Shown here piece by piece: positions 24,238-33,310 of a DNA stretch of 36,226 nt. Within the stretch, counting starts at the first letter, position 1. Each line of letters begins with the position of its first letter. The notes below the pieces were generated by a model. It was not told the origin of the DNA, did no database searches, and worked only from the letters and a program-made list of their open reading frames with translations. The stretch is from Promethearchaeota archaeon (lineage in GTDB: Archaea; Asgardarchaeota; Lokiarchaeia; Sigyniarchaeales; SOKP01): contig JAHLWH010000176.1 of NCBI GenBank assembly GCA_019058015.1, positions 1 to 36,226 of the forward strand, in the 5' to 3' direction. The translations under genes and the position numbers were made by a program.

Positions 24238-24400
24238 TTATTCTCACGTCCACAAATTTAAACTTTTTTTATGACTAATATAATTCTAATAAGGAAATGG
24301 TTATTTATTTTTTTTCTTTTAAGATTATTTTTAATTAAAAAATGTAAGTATGATTTCAGATAAATTTAGGATGGATTAAATTAAAAATAACGATATAATT

Positions 24401-24410
24401 ATTTATATAA
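24401..24410 (+). promoter_or_regulatory. TATA box candidate of the large-protein gene pair
   Basis: ATTTATATAA lies about 40-46 bases before the start of the first large gene. With initiation some 26 bases downstream the leader would be about 15 bases, and no Shine-Dalgarno is seen there. It faces away from the Roadblock gene promoter. Confidence 0.4.
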
Positions 24411-24446
24411 GATTTTAAGATAAATATAGATAATAAAAAAATTTTT

Positions 24447-26762
24447 TTGATTTTTTTGATTACTACACGCGAATATATTGAGAATATTTATACCATAATC
24501 TTTGGATATTCCTCTCCAGATCGAGATATAAAAGTTGGAGAAGTTATTGGACCAGGAAAATTAACACAAGAAAAAATAAAAAACTTAGTTAGTGAATTAT
24601 TGATATTTCAAACTCAATATAATGCAATGTTGAAAGATTATGCTGGCTCAGAAATTTATTTCATTGAATTTGAATTATTTAATATTGATGAGAAAGATGC
24701 AAAAACTAAATTGTATCCAAATTCTATGATTTTTATTCCTGGTTCTTTTAAGGATTGTGAGTCTCTTCTACTTGCATTAAAACCTGAAAAAAAAGTTTTA
24801 GAAATTCATAATTCCCGAGAATCTCTTAATAGAATCAGTAAATTATTTTTTGAAGTTGAGGAATTTACCAGACGTCCTGATTTAAATAAATTTCATAAAG
24901 AAGCGGTTCTAGCGAAATTTGCCACTCATTTCACATTTAAACTACAAGGAGATTTATTGGAGGGTAAATGGGATAAAAAATTAGTTGGAATAAAATCTTC
25001 GACACCTACTGAAGATGAATCAATGAATGTATATAGCACAATTAAGGGTGATAATATATTTTTATATGGAGAATCCCCCCCTGAAATACGAATTGAGAAC
25101 CCTATATTTGTAAAAATTCCTTTAAATTTTAAAGAAACTGTTATTAATGAACATACCAAATATTTTATCTCATCACCAAGCGCATATTTCATTACATTAA
25201 ATACATTGAAATTGGGGGCAAATTTATTGAAAATTGCAAATACTGGTACAATTGACGAAATTCAAGAAAAGATTGTTACTTACTTAATTGAAATTATTGC
25301 TCAAAAAATTCAACCAATAAAAGAGCCTAAAAATGATCAATGGTTAATTGATAAGATAAATACAATATTAATAAATTGTTCTTTATCTTTTAGTAAATAT
25401 TTCGATTTCATTTCTAAATTCATTAAAACGGGCGAAACTGGCAATTTAGAGGAAATTATAGAAAAATTATTAAAATATATTTCTCATAAAATAGAAATAA
25501 CCGAAGAAAATTACAAAGAATATAATTATATAGTTGAATTTACTCTGAAACAATTGTTAAAAGAATATAATTATATTCACGCTGCTGAGCTCGAATCAAC
25601 ACTAAACTATTTGAATGAGTTATTTAAAAAAACCTTAAAAATATTCATTATCGCGCTTCCAAAATACTTTTTTGGATATAGGTTAAAATTCTATTTAAAG
25701 AAATATATACAAAGTCTCAGAATCTTGATGGAAAATGAGCCAAAACTCTCAAATATCCTCGGAAATAAATTTATTGATAAATTGGATGATTATATTAGTA
25801 ATTTAATAGAAAAAAGATTGATTATTGAAAGAATAAAAAAATATGATGAGACACAACCAATTGAAGAAATTAAAGAAATAATTAATTCCAGTATAATGGA
25901 ATTTTTTGAAAAACTAGATTTCAATATATCCGATCTTATTTCTTTTTCAGAGATAATGATGGATGGAGACCCAAGCCGAATTCGAATACATTTAGATAAG
26001 CTTAAAGTTTTTCCTCAAGAAATAAAATTTCTATTAAATCTTATTTTACGATATTCTACAATAAACCGATTCCTTAGAGGAATATCTATAGATGAAATTC
26101 AAGATCCAGTTACATTTGGAAATTTTTTTCATAGATTCTTACAAAAAAGAGTGGGAGGGATTGATTTAAAATGGAGCGAGCATTGTCTAAATTGGATAAA
26201 ATTATATGTTAAACAATACTTGAACATAATAGAAAAGAAAGATTGGCAAATTTATGAAATTGTTAATGAATTTATTGATTTCTTGGAAAAAATTGAAAAA
26301 CAAGATCAAGACCCTAAAAATTTTAGCGTAATTTTGAATAGATACATTGAAACCATTATTAATCAAGAAGAAAAAAGTATTCTCTTGAATTTCTCTAAAC
26401 ATTATCAATCTTCATTAGAAATTAAACAAAATTTTTCTAGATATATAGAAAACATTATAATTGAGGATCTAAAAAAAATTAAATTTGAACCAAAACCTCA
26501 AATACCCATTAAATTTATTTTTCCAGATGATTCTCAAGAATCATTATTTGAATTTTTAGAAAGAAAAGAATTAAAATATTTCTCGAAATTAATCGCACGA
26601 CCTATGACAATAACTCTAAAGCATATTTTAGATGAAAATGAAAAAGACCGGGTTAAAGAGGAATTATATCATGTCTTTGATTTTCAATATTGGCATAATA
26701 ATCTAAAAATTCGTTTAAAAAATAATTGGAATGATATATATAAAGAGTGGATGTCATATTGA
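24447..26762 (+). CDS. Large orphan protein A of an overlapping pair (about 771 aa)
   Basis: I do not recognise this protein. Residues 1-165 are mixed alpha/beta (REYIENIYTIIFGYSSPDRDIKVGEVIGPG, then YFIEFELFNIDEKD, MIFIPGSF, KKVLEIHNSRESLNRISKLF) and could be a small globular module, perhaps longin-like. Residues 165-270 have more strands. From about 270 to 770 it is nearly all amphipathic helix rich in Leu, Ile, Lys and Glu, with no TM segment, no P-loop and no zinc motif. TTG start at 24447 (a second TTG three codons on is possible). The stop TGA overlaps the TTG start of the next gene by one base step, so the two are translationally coupled. Composition is like its neighbours, so no sign of recent transfer. 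Confidence 0.6.
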   Translation: MIFLITTREYIENIYTIIFGYSSPDRDIKVGEVIGPGKLTQEKIKNLVSELLIFQTQYNAMLKDYAGSEIYFIEFELFNIDEKDAKTKLYPNSMIFIPGSFKDCESLLLALKPEKKVLEIHNSRESLNRISKLFFEVEEFTRRPDLNKFHKEAVLAKFATHFTFKLQGDLLEGKWDKKLVGIKSSTPTEDESMNVYSTIKGDNIFLYGESPPEIRIENPIFVKIPLNFKETVINEHTKYFISSPSAYFITLNTLKLGANLLKIANTGTIDEIQEKIVTYLIEIIAQKIQPIKEPKNDQWLIDKINTILINCSLSFSKYFDFISKFIKTGETGNLEEIIEKLLKYISHKIEITEENYKEYNYIVEFTLKQLLKEYNYIHAAELESTLNYLNELFKKTLKIFIIALPKYFFGYRLKFYLKKYIQSLRILMENEPKLSNILGNKFIDKLDDYISNLIEKRLIIERIKKYDETQPIEEIKEIINSSIMEFFEKLDFNISDLISFSEIMMDGDPSRIRIHLDKLKVFPQEIKFLLNLILRYSTINRFLRGISIDEIQDPVTFGNFFHRFLQKRVGGIDLKWSEHCLNWIKLYVKQYLNIIEKKDWQIYEIVNEFIDFLEKIEKQDQDPKNFSVILNRYIETIINQEEKSILLNFSKHYQSSLEIKQNFSRYIENIIIEDLKKIKFEPKPQIPIKFIFPDDSQESLFEFLERKELKYFSKLIARPMTITLKHILDENEKDRVKEELYHVFDFQYWHNNLKIRLKNNWNDIYKEWMSY

Positions 26763-29152
26763 GCATTTCTGGAGTAAAAAGAAAAACTACAGCTGCTGAG
26801 AGCACTCAAAAATATTTCCAAACTATATATTTAATAATTTCACACTTGAAACGTGAGGCAGATAAACAGAAAATTTTTGAATTAATTGGAATTAAAAATA
26901 AACTTCATAATGTGCTTATAGCAGCTGCTGCAATCCATGCATATCATAATTTAGGTATAAGAATACAAGATTCATCCAATTTAGCTCAAATCTCTGTGGA
27001 ATCTACATATAAAATTGAAAAAATGGAAAAAGATACTTTATTTAAAGAAATAAAATCATTTGTAAAAGATTCATTTGATTATGAGATAAAACTAAATAAT
27101 GAGAAGTTAAATTTAAGAAAGAACATAATAAGCTATTTACTAAATTGTAATAAGTTGGCTGGTTTTCAAAAAAAGCAAGAAGAACAGAAAATTAAACAAG
27201 AAATGGAAAATTTTCTTATGCTACTAATACAAAATTATCCTGAATATCATTTCTATGATTTTATTGGAGATCTTTTAGGATTTACCCAACAAATTAAAGG
27301 TGATATTATTGAAGAAGGATCAGAATTAAAAAGCATTTCTATTGAGATTGAGAAGGAACTAGCCTTAAAAGAAAAAGAAGATAAATATATTGAATTATCC
27401 TTAATTTCTCGATTAGAAGAAACGTTAAAAAAAAAATTTGAATTCAAGTCATTTAAAGATCTCCAAATGCAAACAATGTCTATTAGAATGATTTTAAGAA
27501 AAGCTTTAGAATTTAATTTTGATACTTTTCCCATTTCAAAACGTGCATTAAATTTATTTTTAAATGCAAATCAAACAAAACAAGAACTTGTAAATAAAAT
27601 TGAAAATGGTCTTCAACAAGAAAAAAATTATGAAGATTTTGAGAAAGAAATAATTGGATTCATATTTAATGATCTTGCTCAAATAAATAGTAAAAATGTT
27701 AATGATTTTGTCTATTACTTTCAAAGTTTAATGAATTATTCTTTTTCCGATACCATTTTTATTCTAAATAAGTTTGGTGTTTTTAACCTTAACCATCTTA
27801 ATAAAATTTCAATTGAAGTTGTAGAAAATGTTATAGAAACAATGAAGAATTTTAATATTGATAAATCAGATATTAATAAATTGCGAGATCCTCAAAAGAA
27901 TCCAATAATTATGGCAAAACTTTTTTATAATCATCTAAAAGAGACTCATCCTCAAGGACTAACTCCCTTGAAAAATGGAAATGAATTAAAATACATGGAT
28001 TTAATGGAACTATTCTCAGATGATAAAAATCAAAAAATAATTGAAAGAATTTGCAATGGTATTGGTACATCACCGAAAGAGTTAAAAACATATAATCTTA
28101 AGCATCAAATTATTAATAATCGAATTATAAAAAAATATAATCTTCAAAATTATTCTCAATTATTAAAAATATTAGAATACAAAGAAATTTTATTAAATCT
28201 CGCAAAAGAAATATATTTTAATATTTTTTCAGAAATTATTCGACACTTAGGTCGAATTCTTGAAGCATATATTAAAATCAGCGATGATAAATCATTATTT
28301 TTAAAAGGATTAGAAAGAATATTCGGTACAACAAGTACTGAAGGATGGGTTAGTGTTAAAATTGAAGAGTTAATGATTGAGAGAATGTTAAGAAGACAAA
28401 AAGAGCTAAGTAAGATATTTAACGCACAGAACAATCCTTTCTTAGTAAATGGTTTCATTTTGGCAAGACTTACAGATAAATCATTAAAAGAAGGTATTAA
28501 TGAATTAAAAACTGAAGTTAGTCCAATTTTTGAGGATTTTGTTTCATTAACATTAAAAGAAGAATATATGTCTCCAGTTTCTTATGTAATTGCATATGAT
28601 TTAATTCAAAGAATAAAAACATATGAACAGCTTAGAAAACTCAGAGTTGAAGAAATCTATGAAAAAAAGAAACAAAAAGAAGAAGAGAAGATAAAAGAAA
28701 TAAGAGAGAAACAAGAAATTAGCACGTTAAATTGGATAGAGAGAAAAATAACTTCATCATTAATGAGAATTACCAGTCCAGGAATAAATCCTAATCAATT
28801 ATATTGGAATGAAAAAGATACTAAAACAGCAGCTGAAAATTTAAAACTTCATAGTGAATTAAAAGGAGATCCTATTGAATTATTCTCTCAATATTATTAT
28901 TTTGCATTACAGAAAATAAAAGAACGCTGGGATCCCATCCGAATTCCGGCGTATGAAGACATAAAAGAAATAGTAATTAAAATTGCAACTCCAATTTTAA
29001 AAACGAGACTTAGTCGTGAGCCTACTTCTGAAGATTTTAAAGTAATGATTGAAGGAGAACGCTGGGGAATTGCTAGTAATATATCAAAAAAAATCGGAAA
29101 ATTTTTGGATAAAGCATTATATGAGAAATTCAAAACCCATCGAAAAAAATAA
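26759..29152 (+). CDS. Large orphan protein B of an overlapping pair (about 797 aa)
   Basis: Also unrecognised. It begins at TTG 26759, which overlaps the stop TGA of protein A (TTGA); a GTG twelve bases earlier is possible but would add residues inside gene A. The protein is almost wholly helical. Early region AVSTQKYF..IYLIISHLKRE-type helices are followed by IAAAAIHAYHNLGIRIQD, many Leu/Ile/Lys/Glu helices, a highly charged coiled stretch near residues 640-665 (EEIYEKKKQKEEEKIKEIREKQE) and a final domain with PGINPNQLYW, KERWDPIRIPAYEDI and FKVMIEGERWGIASN. No TM segment and no catalytic signature is seen. It probably forms a complex with protein A, as scaffold or coat-like partner; that is inference from overlap and similar size. 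Confidence 0.6.
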   Translation: MSISGVKRKTTAAESTQKYFQTIYLIISHLKREADKQKIFELIGIKNKLHNVLIAAAAIHAYHNLGIRIQDSSNLAQISVESTYKIEKMEKDTLFKEIKSFVKDSFDYEIKLNNEKLNLRKNIISYLLNCNKLAGFQKKQEEQKIKQEMENFLMLLIQNYPEYHFYDFIGDLLGFTQQIKGDIIEEGSELKSISIEIEKELALKEKEDKYIELSLISRLEETLKKKFEFKSFKDLQMQTMSIRMILRKALEFNFDTFPISKRALNLFLNANQTKQELVNKIENGLQQEKNYEDFEKEIIGFIFNDLAQINSKNVNDFVYYFQSLMNYSFSDTIFILNKFGVFNLNHLNKISIEVVENVIETMKNFNIDKSDINKLRDPQKNPIIMAKLFYNHLKETHPQGLTPLKNGNELKYMDLMELFSDDKNQKIIERICNGIGTSPKELKTYNLKHQIINNRIIKKYNLQNYSQLLKILEYKEILLNLAKEIYFNIFSEIIRHLGRILEAYIKISDDKSLFLKGLERIFGTTSTEGWVSVKIEELMIERMLRRQKELSKIFNAQNNPFLVNGFILARLTDKSLKEGINELKTEVSPIFEDFVSLTLKEEYMSPVSYVIAYDLIQRIKTYEQLRKLRVEEIYEKKKQKEEEKIKEIREKQEISTLNWIERKITSSLMRITSPGINPNQLYWNEKDTKTAAENLKLHSELKGDPIELFSQYYYFALQKIKERWDPIRIPAYEDIKEIVIKIATPILKTRLSREPTSEDFKVMIEGERWGIASNISKKIGKFLDKALYEKFKTHRKK

Positions 29153-29325
29153 TATAATAAAAGTAAGTATTTAATTCTTAATTATTAATTCTCCTATTAA
29201 AACAAATTTCTGAATGAAAATTAAAGAAATTTAAAAAAACCTAAGGATTTAAATAAATCTTAAATTATTTTAATAAATTAATTTTTCTTAATTAAATATC
29301 TTTTAATCATAATAAGTGCAAAAAA

Positions 29326-29604
29326 TTGGGGACCTTCACAATCTGGCTAAAAAACCAGCTCAAACATCTCATTATATCTAAATCAGAAATTATTATGGCT
29401 ATATTGGTTTTTAGTTTGGCGGTTAGTGGAGTTGCTGTTGCCGCAATTTTGAGATTTCTTGAATTTGACGGGTTAATTATTTTATTTTGTTCAATAATTA
29501 TTGAATTAATTTGTATTTCCCTCCTTTATTTTTTTCTAAAAGGTTTTTTAATATCAGAAGAACAGAAAAAGCCAATTAAAAAAGGAAAATTAAATAATTT
29601 ATAA
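29326..29604 (+). CDS. Small membrane protein with two TM helices
   Basis: A 92-aa protein: short amphipathic start, TM1 around IIMAILVFSLAVSGVAVAAIL, TM2 around GLIILFCSIIIELICISLLYFFL, then a basic tail (EEQKKPIKKGKLNN). Both ends are likely cytoplasmic. TTG start at 29326 without a clear SD; a TATA-like TTAAATAT about 30 bases upstream suggests a leaderless mRNA. It lies 173 bases after large protein B on the same strand. No family recognised. Confidence 0.55.
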   Translation: MGTFTIWLKNQLKHLIISKSEIIMAILVFSLAVSGVAVAAILRFLEFDGLIILFCSIIIELICISLLYFFLKGFLISEEQKKPIKKGKLNNL

Positions 29605-29628
29605 TATAATTACTTTAAAATTATTTTT

Positions 29629-30345
29629 TTAAAAATATTTCTCCCACTTTCTATCTCCATAACCATGATTAATTAAGAAATCCTTGATGTCTGATAATAA
29701 TATCTCTGGATTATATTCCCAAACTTCCCTCAAACTAAATGAAATGCAACGTAATTTCTTGATTTTTAAAAGATTTTTTATTAAATTCCCATATGTTGCT
29801 ACTTGTGGTAGGCTCCACAGGAACCTTCCCTCTGGTTTATAGTCAATAACTTTAATTAAATTTTCATTTGCTTGAATCAAATCAATATGTCCAGTTAAGG
29901 AGCCATTTTGACTTCTTTTCCAAACTGGAATTTCTATAGCAAGGGATTCCTCATCTTTTATAAGAATATTTTTTAATACGGCTTCATGATTGGGTTTTTC
30001 TTTTAAACCATTCTGTTTAAAATTTCTAAATACGCTTTGAACCATTTTAGAATATTTAGATATTTCATCTAATCGTTTTATTTTTCCTTGTCTTATCAAT
30101 TTTGTCTTAAATGATCCAAGTATTTTAGGATTAATTCCTGATAATTTAAATTGTGATATTCTTGGAAGATTATAATCATTAAATAGTTGATTTGGTATAT
30201 CTCCTTTTCCAATTCTTTCAAAAAAATTCCAAAGTTTAATAATATCTGGGTTATTTGAAATCTCTTTTAATTTTTTATGATTTTCCATATTCCAATTAAA
30301 GGAATAAACTAATCCCTTATGATGAAAATTCTTTCTTTTTATCAA
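29629..30345 (-). CDS. PD-(D/E)XK nuclease-fold protein
   Basis: A 238-aa protein whose second half has the restriction-endonuclease-like core: E121 in NHEAVLKN, D155 in TGHIDLIQ, D168 and K170 in IKVIDYKPEG, and Q181 in SLPQVATYGNLI. The order E...D...DxK...Q matches Cas4/RecB-type and related archaeal nucleases, all residues for metal-dependent cleavage being present. It lacks the cysteines of the iron-sulfur cluster seen in Cas4, and no CRISPR array lies near. The first 110 residues are helical and might bind DNA or RNA. TTG start at 30345. It lies about 300 bases downstream of a tRNA gene on the same strand. Confidence 0.72.
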   Translation of the reverse strand: MIKRKNFHHKGLVYSFNWNMENHKKLKEISNNPDIIKLWNFFERIGKGDIPNQLFNDYNLPRISQFKLSGINPKILGSFKTKLIRQGKIKRLDEISKYSKMVQSVFRNFKQNGLKEKPNHEAVLKNILIKDEESLAIEIPVWKRSQNGSLTGHIDLIQANENLIKVIDYKPEGRFLWSLPQVATYGNLIKNLLKIKKLRCISFSLREVWEYNPEILLSDIKDFLINHGYGDRKWEKYF

Positions 30346-30558
30346 AAAAATAACTTTAAAATTGTTAATTCAATTTAATATTAGATTTATAAAAAGACAT
30401 AACTAATTGTTCTTAATAAAATTAAGATATTAATGAATTATTAATTTTACACGATTTTATTTGAGTATATTACCGACAATATCAAAAAAACCTTACTCTA
30501 ATTCTAAAAATAGACTAATTATGACGATTTGAACGTATAGAATCATTGACACCTCCAA

Positions 30559-30614
30559 GAAGTAATTGAAGGGGATGAGATAACTCAATATTATATTAAT
30601 AGTTCAATTACTTC
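30559..30614. repeat. 12-bp perfect inverted repeat beside tRNA-Arg
   Basis: GAAGTAATTGAA (30559-30570) and TTCAATTACTTC (30603-30614) pair perfectly. The 32-base loop holds a second hairpin (GAG-ATAA-CTC). It begins 27 bases beyond the 3' end of the tRNA-Arg gene. It could be a 3' trailer or terminator structure, a small RNA, or a relic of an integration site. No ACA or C/D boxes are visible. Confidence 0.5.
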
Positions 30615-30640
30615 AAGAATTTTTGGAATCCTTAAATTAG

Positions 30641-30749
30641 CGGACCTAGGCGGATTTGAACCGCCGACCCTCGGATTAGAAGTCCGATGCCCTATGTACC
30701 CATTTGAAGGTCTTAATAAATCTTTAAATCCAGGCTAGGCTATAGGTCC
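30641..30749 (-). tRNA. tRNA-Arg(UCU) with an intron in the D loop
   Basis: On the minus strand the acceptor stem GGACCTA pairs fully with TAGGTCC. The anticodon arm TCGGA-CTTCTAA-TCCGA gives anticodon UCU (Arg). The T arm is GGCGG-TTCAAAT-CCGCC. The D arm is GCCT...GGGC but its loop is interrupted by 34 extra bases; after their removal the loop reads AGCCTGGATA and the molecule is 75 nt. The discriminator is G and no CCA is encoded. The anticodon loop itself has no intron. Confidence 0.93.
30696..30729 (-). other. 34-nt intron of tRNA-Arg(UCU), in the D loop
   Basis: A bulge-helix-bulge can be drawn: outer helix CCTA/TAGG, central helix GCCT/GGGT (two wobble pairs), 5' bulge GG|A and 3' bulge AC|A. 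Cutting there rejoins AGCCTGG to ATAGGGC, restoring a normal D arm. The inner helix is weak (relaxed motif). The splicing endonuclease and ligase genes are not in the window. Confidence 0.75.
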
Positions 30750-31116
30750 ATTGATAGAATTATTTTTAATCTAAATCTATTTTTAAAGAAAAGGTCATTT
30801 CAGTTAAATTTTTCTTTTAAATTAAAAAGATGATATGATTTAATTTCAAAAATAATTTTGGCGTTTTAAAACATAAAAAAAACAATAAAAGGTAAAATCA
30901 ATAAGTTAATTTTGGAACATTCAATCCTATTAAACCCAGTGTATAAATAATACTAAATGGTTTTTTGCCAATTTCAATTAAATTAATAAACTTAAAAGAT
31001 AAATTTCTCGATGATAATTAATAATATAAAAATTTTTTTATTATTCAAAAGAGTATTAATAATCGCTTCTCTAAGATTATAATAATAATAATCATCTTTT
31101 GTTTGTGAAGAAATAA
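30750..31116. other. Gene-free stretch between tRNA-Arg and the coiled-coil gene
   Basis: It should contain the divergent promoters of the minus-strand tRNA and the plus-strand coiled-coil gene. TATA-like runs occur (TTTAAAAATAG on the minus strand near 30788; several T/A runs before 31117), none decisive. No frame with coding character or structured RNA was recognised. Confidence 0.35.
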
Positions 31117-32163
31117 ATGAGTTTAGAAAATGAACTTGAAATAAAAAACCTCCAGAAAGAATTAAAAGAAAAAGAAGGTCTTATTATCCATTTAAATGAA
31201 AAAATATCACAATTGAAGTCAGAATTAAATGAAACCAAAATTGCAAAAGTTAAATTTGAAGGCGATTTGAAAGCAATAAATTCAGAAATGAAATTAATGG
31301 AGATCAAAATAAAAAACACAGAAGAAATGGAAGAAAAGGTTAAAAGTTTATCTTTAGAGCAAATGAAACTCAAACAACAATTATCAGAATATAGACAAAA
31401 GAATGAATATTTATTAAAAGATCGAGAAGATCTTTTGAATGAAAAAGCACAAATCTTAGAAGAAAAGAATGAAAGGCTTCAAGAATATGCTAATTTAAAA
31501 CTTAAAATGCAAGAGAGAGAGGTAAAAATTGCTGATTTAAAAGCCAAATTTAACAAGGCTTTAAGTCAAATTTTAATAAAACAAATGGATTTTGAAAAAA
31601 ATCTTAATAATCAGAAAGAGTTGGAAGAAACCAGAACGTTAATTTTTGAAGAATTGGTAAATTATAAGCAAAAAGTGGCGGAACTTCAACAAATAATTCA
31701 GAAAGATCACGAGGAAACTCAAAAAGTAGAATTTAAACAAGATATTAACCTTCAAGGAACAGGAATAATTTCAAATCTCTATGCTATGGAAAATTATTTC
31801 AAAAACCATATAAAAAACACTAAACGAAATATTCGATTAGTTTTACCAAATATTCGGGATCTCGAAAGATATGGTTTATTAGAAATTCTAAATAATTTAC
31901 CTGAAAATGTAAATGTTTGGATTGCAGGAAAAATTGATCAACAAGCCGATAATGGATTTATCCAAGAAATAAGAAAAAGATATCAGATTATTGATTATTC
32001 TAATGAAGGTATTTTTGCTTTAAATATAGATTCCGCTACTATTTCTATCGGAATAACAAGGCATAAAAAAACTATTGGAATTTTTACTGATTCAATCGAT
32101 TTAATTAATATATTTAAACCGACAATTATGGAACCGTTCATTAGAGGTAGAAAGGTATCATAA
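31117..32163 (+). CDS. Coiled-coil protein with a TrmB/PLD-like C-terminal domain
   Basis: A 348-aa protein. Residues 1-200 form one long coiled coil with heptad Leu/Ile and Glu/Lys (ELEIKNLQKELKEKEGL and onward). Residues 205-345 are a globular domain: ISNLYAMENYFKNHIKNTKRNIRLVLPNIRDLERYGLLEIL, NVNVWIAGKID, YQIIDYSNEGIFALNID, TISIGITR..KTIGIFTDSIDLINIFKPTIMEPFIRG. This resembles the C-terminal PLD-like domain of archaeal TrmB-type regulators, though the HKD catalytic motif is absent. No helix-turn-helix is seen, so a DNA role is not implied. ATG start. It is convergent with trm5 by 13 bases. Filament- or scaffold-type function is a guess. Confidence 0.6.
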   Translation: MSLENELEIKNLQKELKEKEGLIIHLNEKISQLKSELNETKIAKVKFEGDLKAINSEMKLMEIKIKNTEEMEEKVKSLSLEQMKLKQQLSEYRQKNEYLLKDREDLLNEKAQILEEKNERLQEYANLKLKMQEREVKIADLKAKFNKALSQILIKQMDFEKNLNNQKELEETRTLIFEELVNYKQKVAELQQIIQKDHEETQKVEFKQDINLQGTGIISNLYAMENYFKNHIKNTKRNIRLVLPNIRDLERYGLLEILNNLPENVNVWIAGKIDQQADNGFIQEIRKRYQIIDYSNEGIFALNIDSATISIGITRHKKTIGIFTDSIDLINIFKPTIMEPFIRGRKVS

Positions 32164-32176
32164 TTACCATATTTAC

Positions 32177-33310
32177 TTATTTGATTTTTACATCCATTAC
32201 AGTTAGATATTTATAAGGACTATATGTTTTAACAATTTTTGTTGTTAAGACTTTCTCAATATTAAAATTCAATTCTTCTAATTTTAATTTTAATTTCGTA
32301 TTGATATTTTTTAAAGGATAAGGTTCTCCAGAAATACTATAAAAATGAATAATCCCTTCTTTCTTTTTTATCATATTACATGCTACTTCTAAATAATCTA
32401 TTGAATTTTTAGGCAAATTCATAATTATTCTATCCATTTTATTTTTGAGTCTTTTTCCTAAATCATTATTTTTATTAAGAAGATCTTTAACATCCATGAG
32501 AAAACAAGTTATTTTATCCTCAACTTTATTAATTTTAATGTTTTCCTTCAAGTATTTAATTGCATCAGGATTTATATCCATAGCAAAAATTCTCGAATTG
32601 CACTTTTTTGCTATCTGAATTGAAAACGAACCTACCCCAGCAAATAAATCCAAAACGATATTATTTTCATTAATACCTGAATGCGTTATTCTCTGCCTTT
32701 CATGAACTAGTCTGGGAGAAAAAAATACTTTTTTAATGTCCAATTTAAAAAAACAGTTATTTTCCTTGTGTATTGTTTCTGATCTTTCCTCACCTGCTAA
32801 AAGTTTTAATCTTCTAGTTCTATATGCTCCTTTTCTTTCACTTTTTTTCTCAAAAACTGAATTAATACTTTTATTTACATTCAGTAACGCAATAGCAATA
32901 GTCTTTTTAATTTGGTCAAATCTTTCTATTTCGATATCTGTATTTTCTGGAAATTCAATAATTGCAAATCTTTTTGATTTTTTTGACCCAATTATATCAA
33001 AAGATCTTGGAATTAAATATAAATAGTTACTATCTAATTTATTTTTTAATTCCCCGATTATATCTTTAAATTTATATTTCTCATTAATTATTGGTTTGCT
33101 AACGATTATCTCCATAAATGGTTTTTGTTCAATTATTTTTATAATTTTTTCTTGAGCGTAAATCTCCTTTTTTAAAGGAAATAAAACATAATCTTGGTTC
33201 CTTAAAATGCGATATTTTTTTTCGATAATTTTTTTTTTTGAAAATAATTTTTTAATGGAGTTTGATTTTTCTCTCTCAATCTTTAAATAATGAATATTTT
33301 CTTCATTCAT
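32177..33310 (-). CDS. trm5: tRNA (guanine-N1)-methyltransferase Trm5
   Basis: A 377-aa SAM-dependent enzyme making m1G at position 37 of tRNA, needed for frame keeping. The Trm5 signatures are in order: AYRTRRLKLLAGEERSETIHKENNCFFKLDIKKVFFSPRLVHERQRI, the SAM loop VLDLFAGVGSFSIQIAK, AMDINPDAIKYLKENIKIN, and the catalytic-site NLPKNSIDYL. An N-terminal D1-like region precedes the core. A TTG at 33322 is possible, but ATG 33310 overlaps the stop of the upstream DUF371 gene (ATGAATGA) and is the better coupled start. Some archaeal Trm5/Taw2 relatives act in wyosine synthesis; the NLPxxS motif favours Trm5. Confidence 0.9.
   Translation of the reverse strand: MNEENIHYLKIEREKSNSIKKLFSKKKIIEKKYRILRNQDYVLFPLKKEIYAQEKIIKIIEQKPFMEIIVSKPIINEKYKFKDIIGELKNKLDSNYLYLIPRSFDIIGSKKSKRFAIIEFPENTDIEIERFDQIKKTIAIALLNVNKSINSVFEKKSERKGAYRTRRLKLLAGEERSETIHKENNCFFKLDIKKVFFSPRLVHERQRITHSGINENNIVLDLFAGVGSFSIQIAKKCNSRIFAMDINPDAIKYLKENIKINKVEDKITCFLMDVKDLLNKNNDLGKRLKNKMDRIIMNLPKNSIDYLEVACNMIKKKEGIIHFYSISGEPYPLKNINTKLKLKLEELNFNIEKVLTTKIVKTYSPYKYLTVMDVKIK

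Noticed and set aside
29629..30345. Cas4 or CRISPR-associated nuclease
   Set aside because: No iron-sulfur cysteines, no repeats and no other cas genes in the window.
30750..31116. A second C/D box RNA from GATGAT-like strings near 30827
   Set aside because: No D box follows at a suitable distance on that strand.
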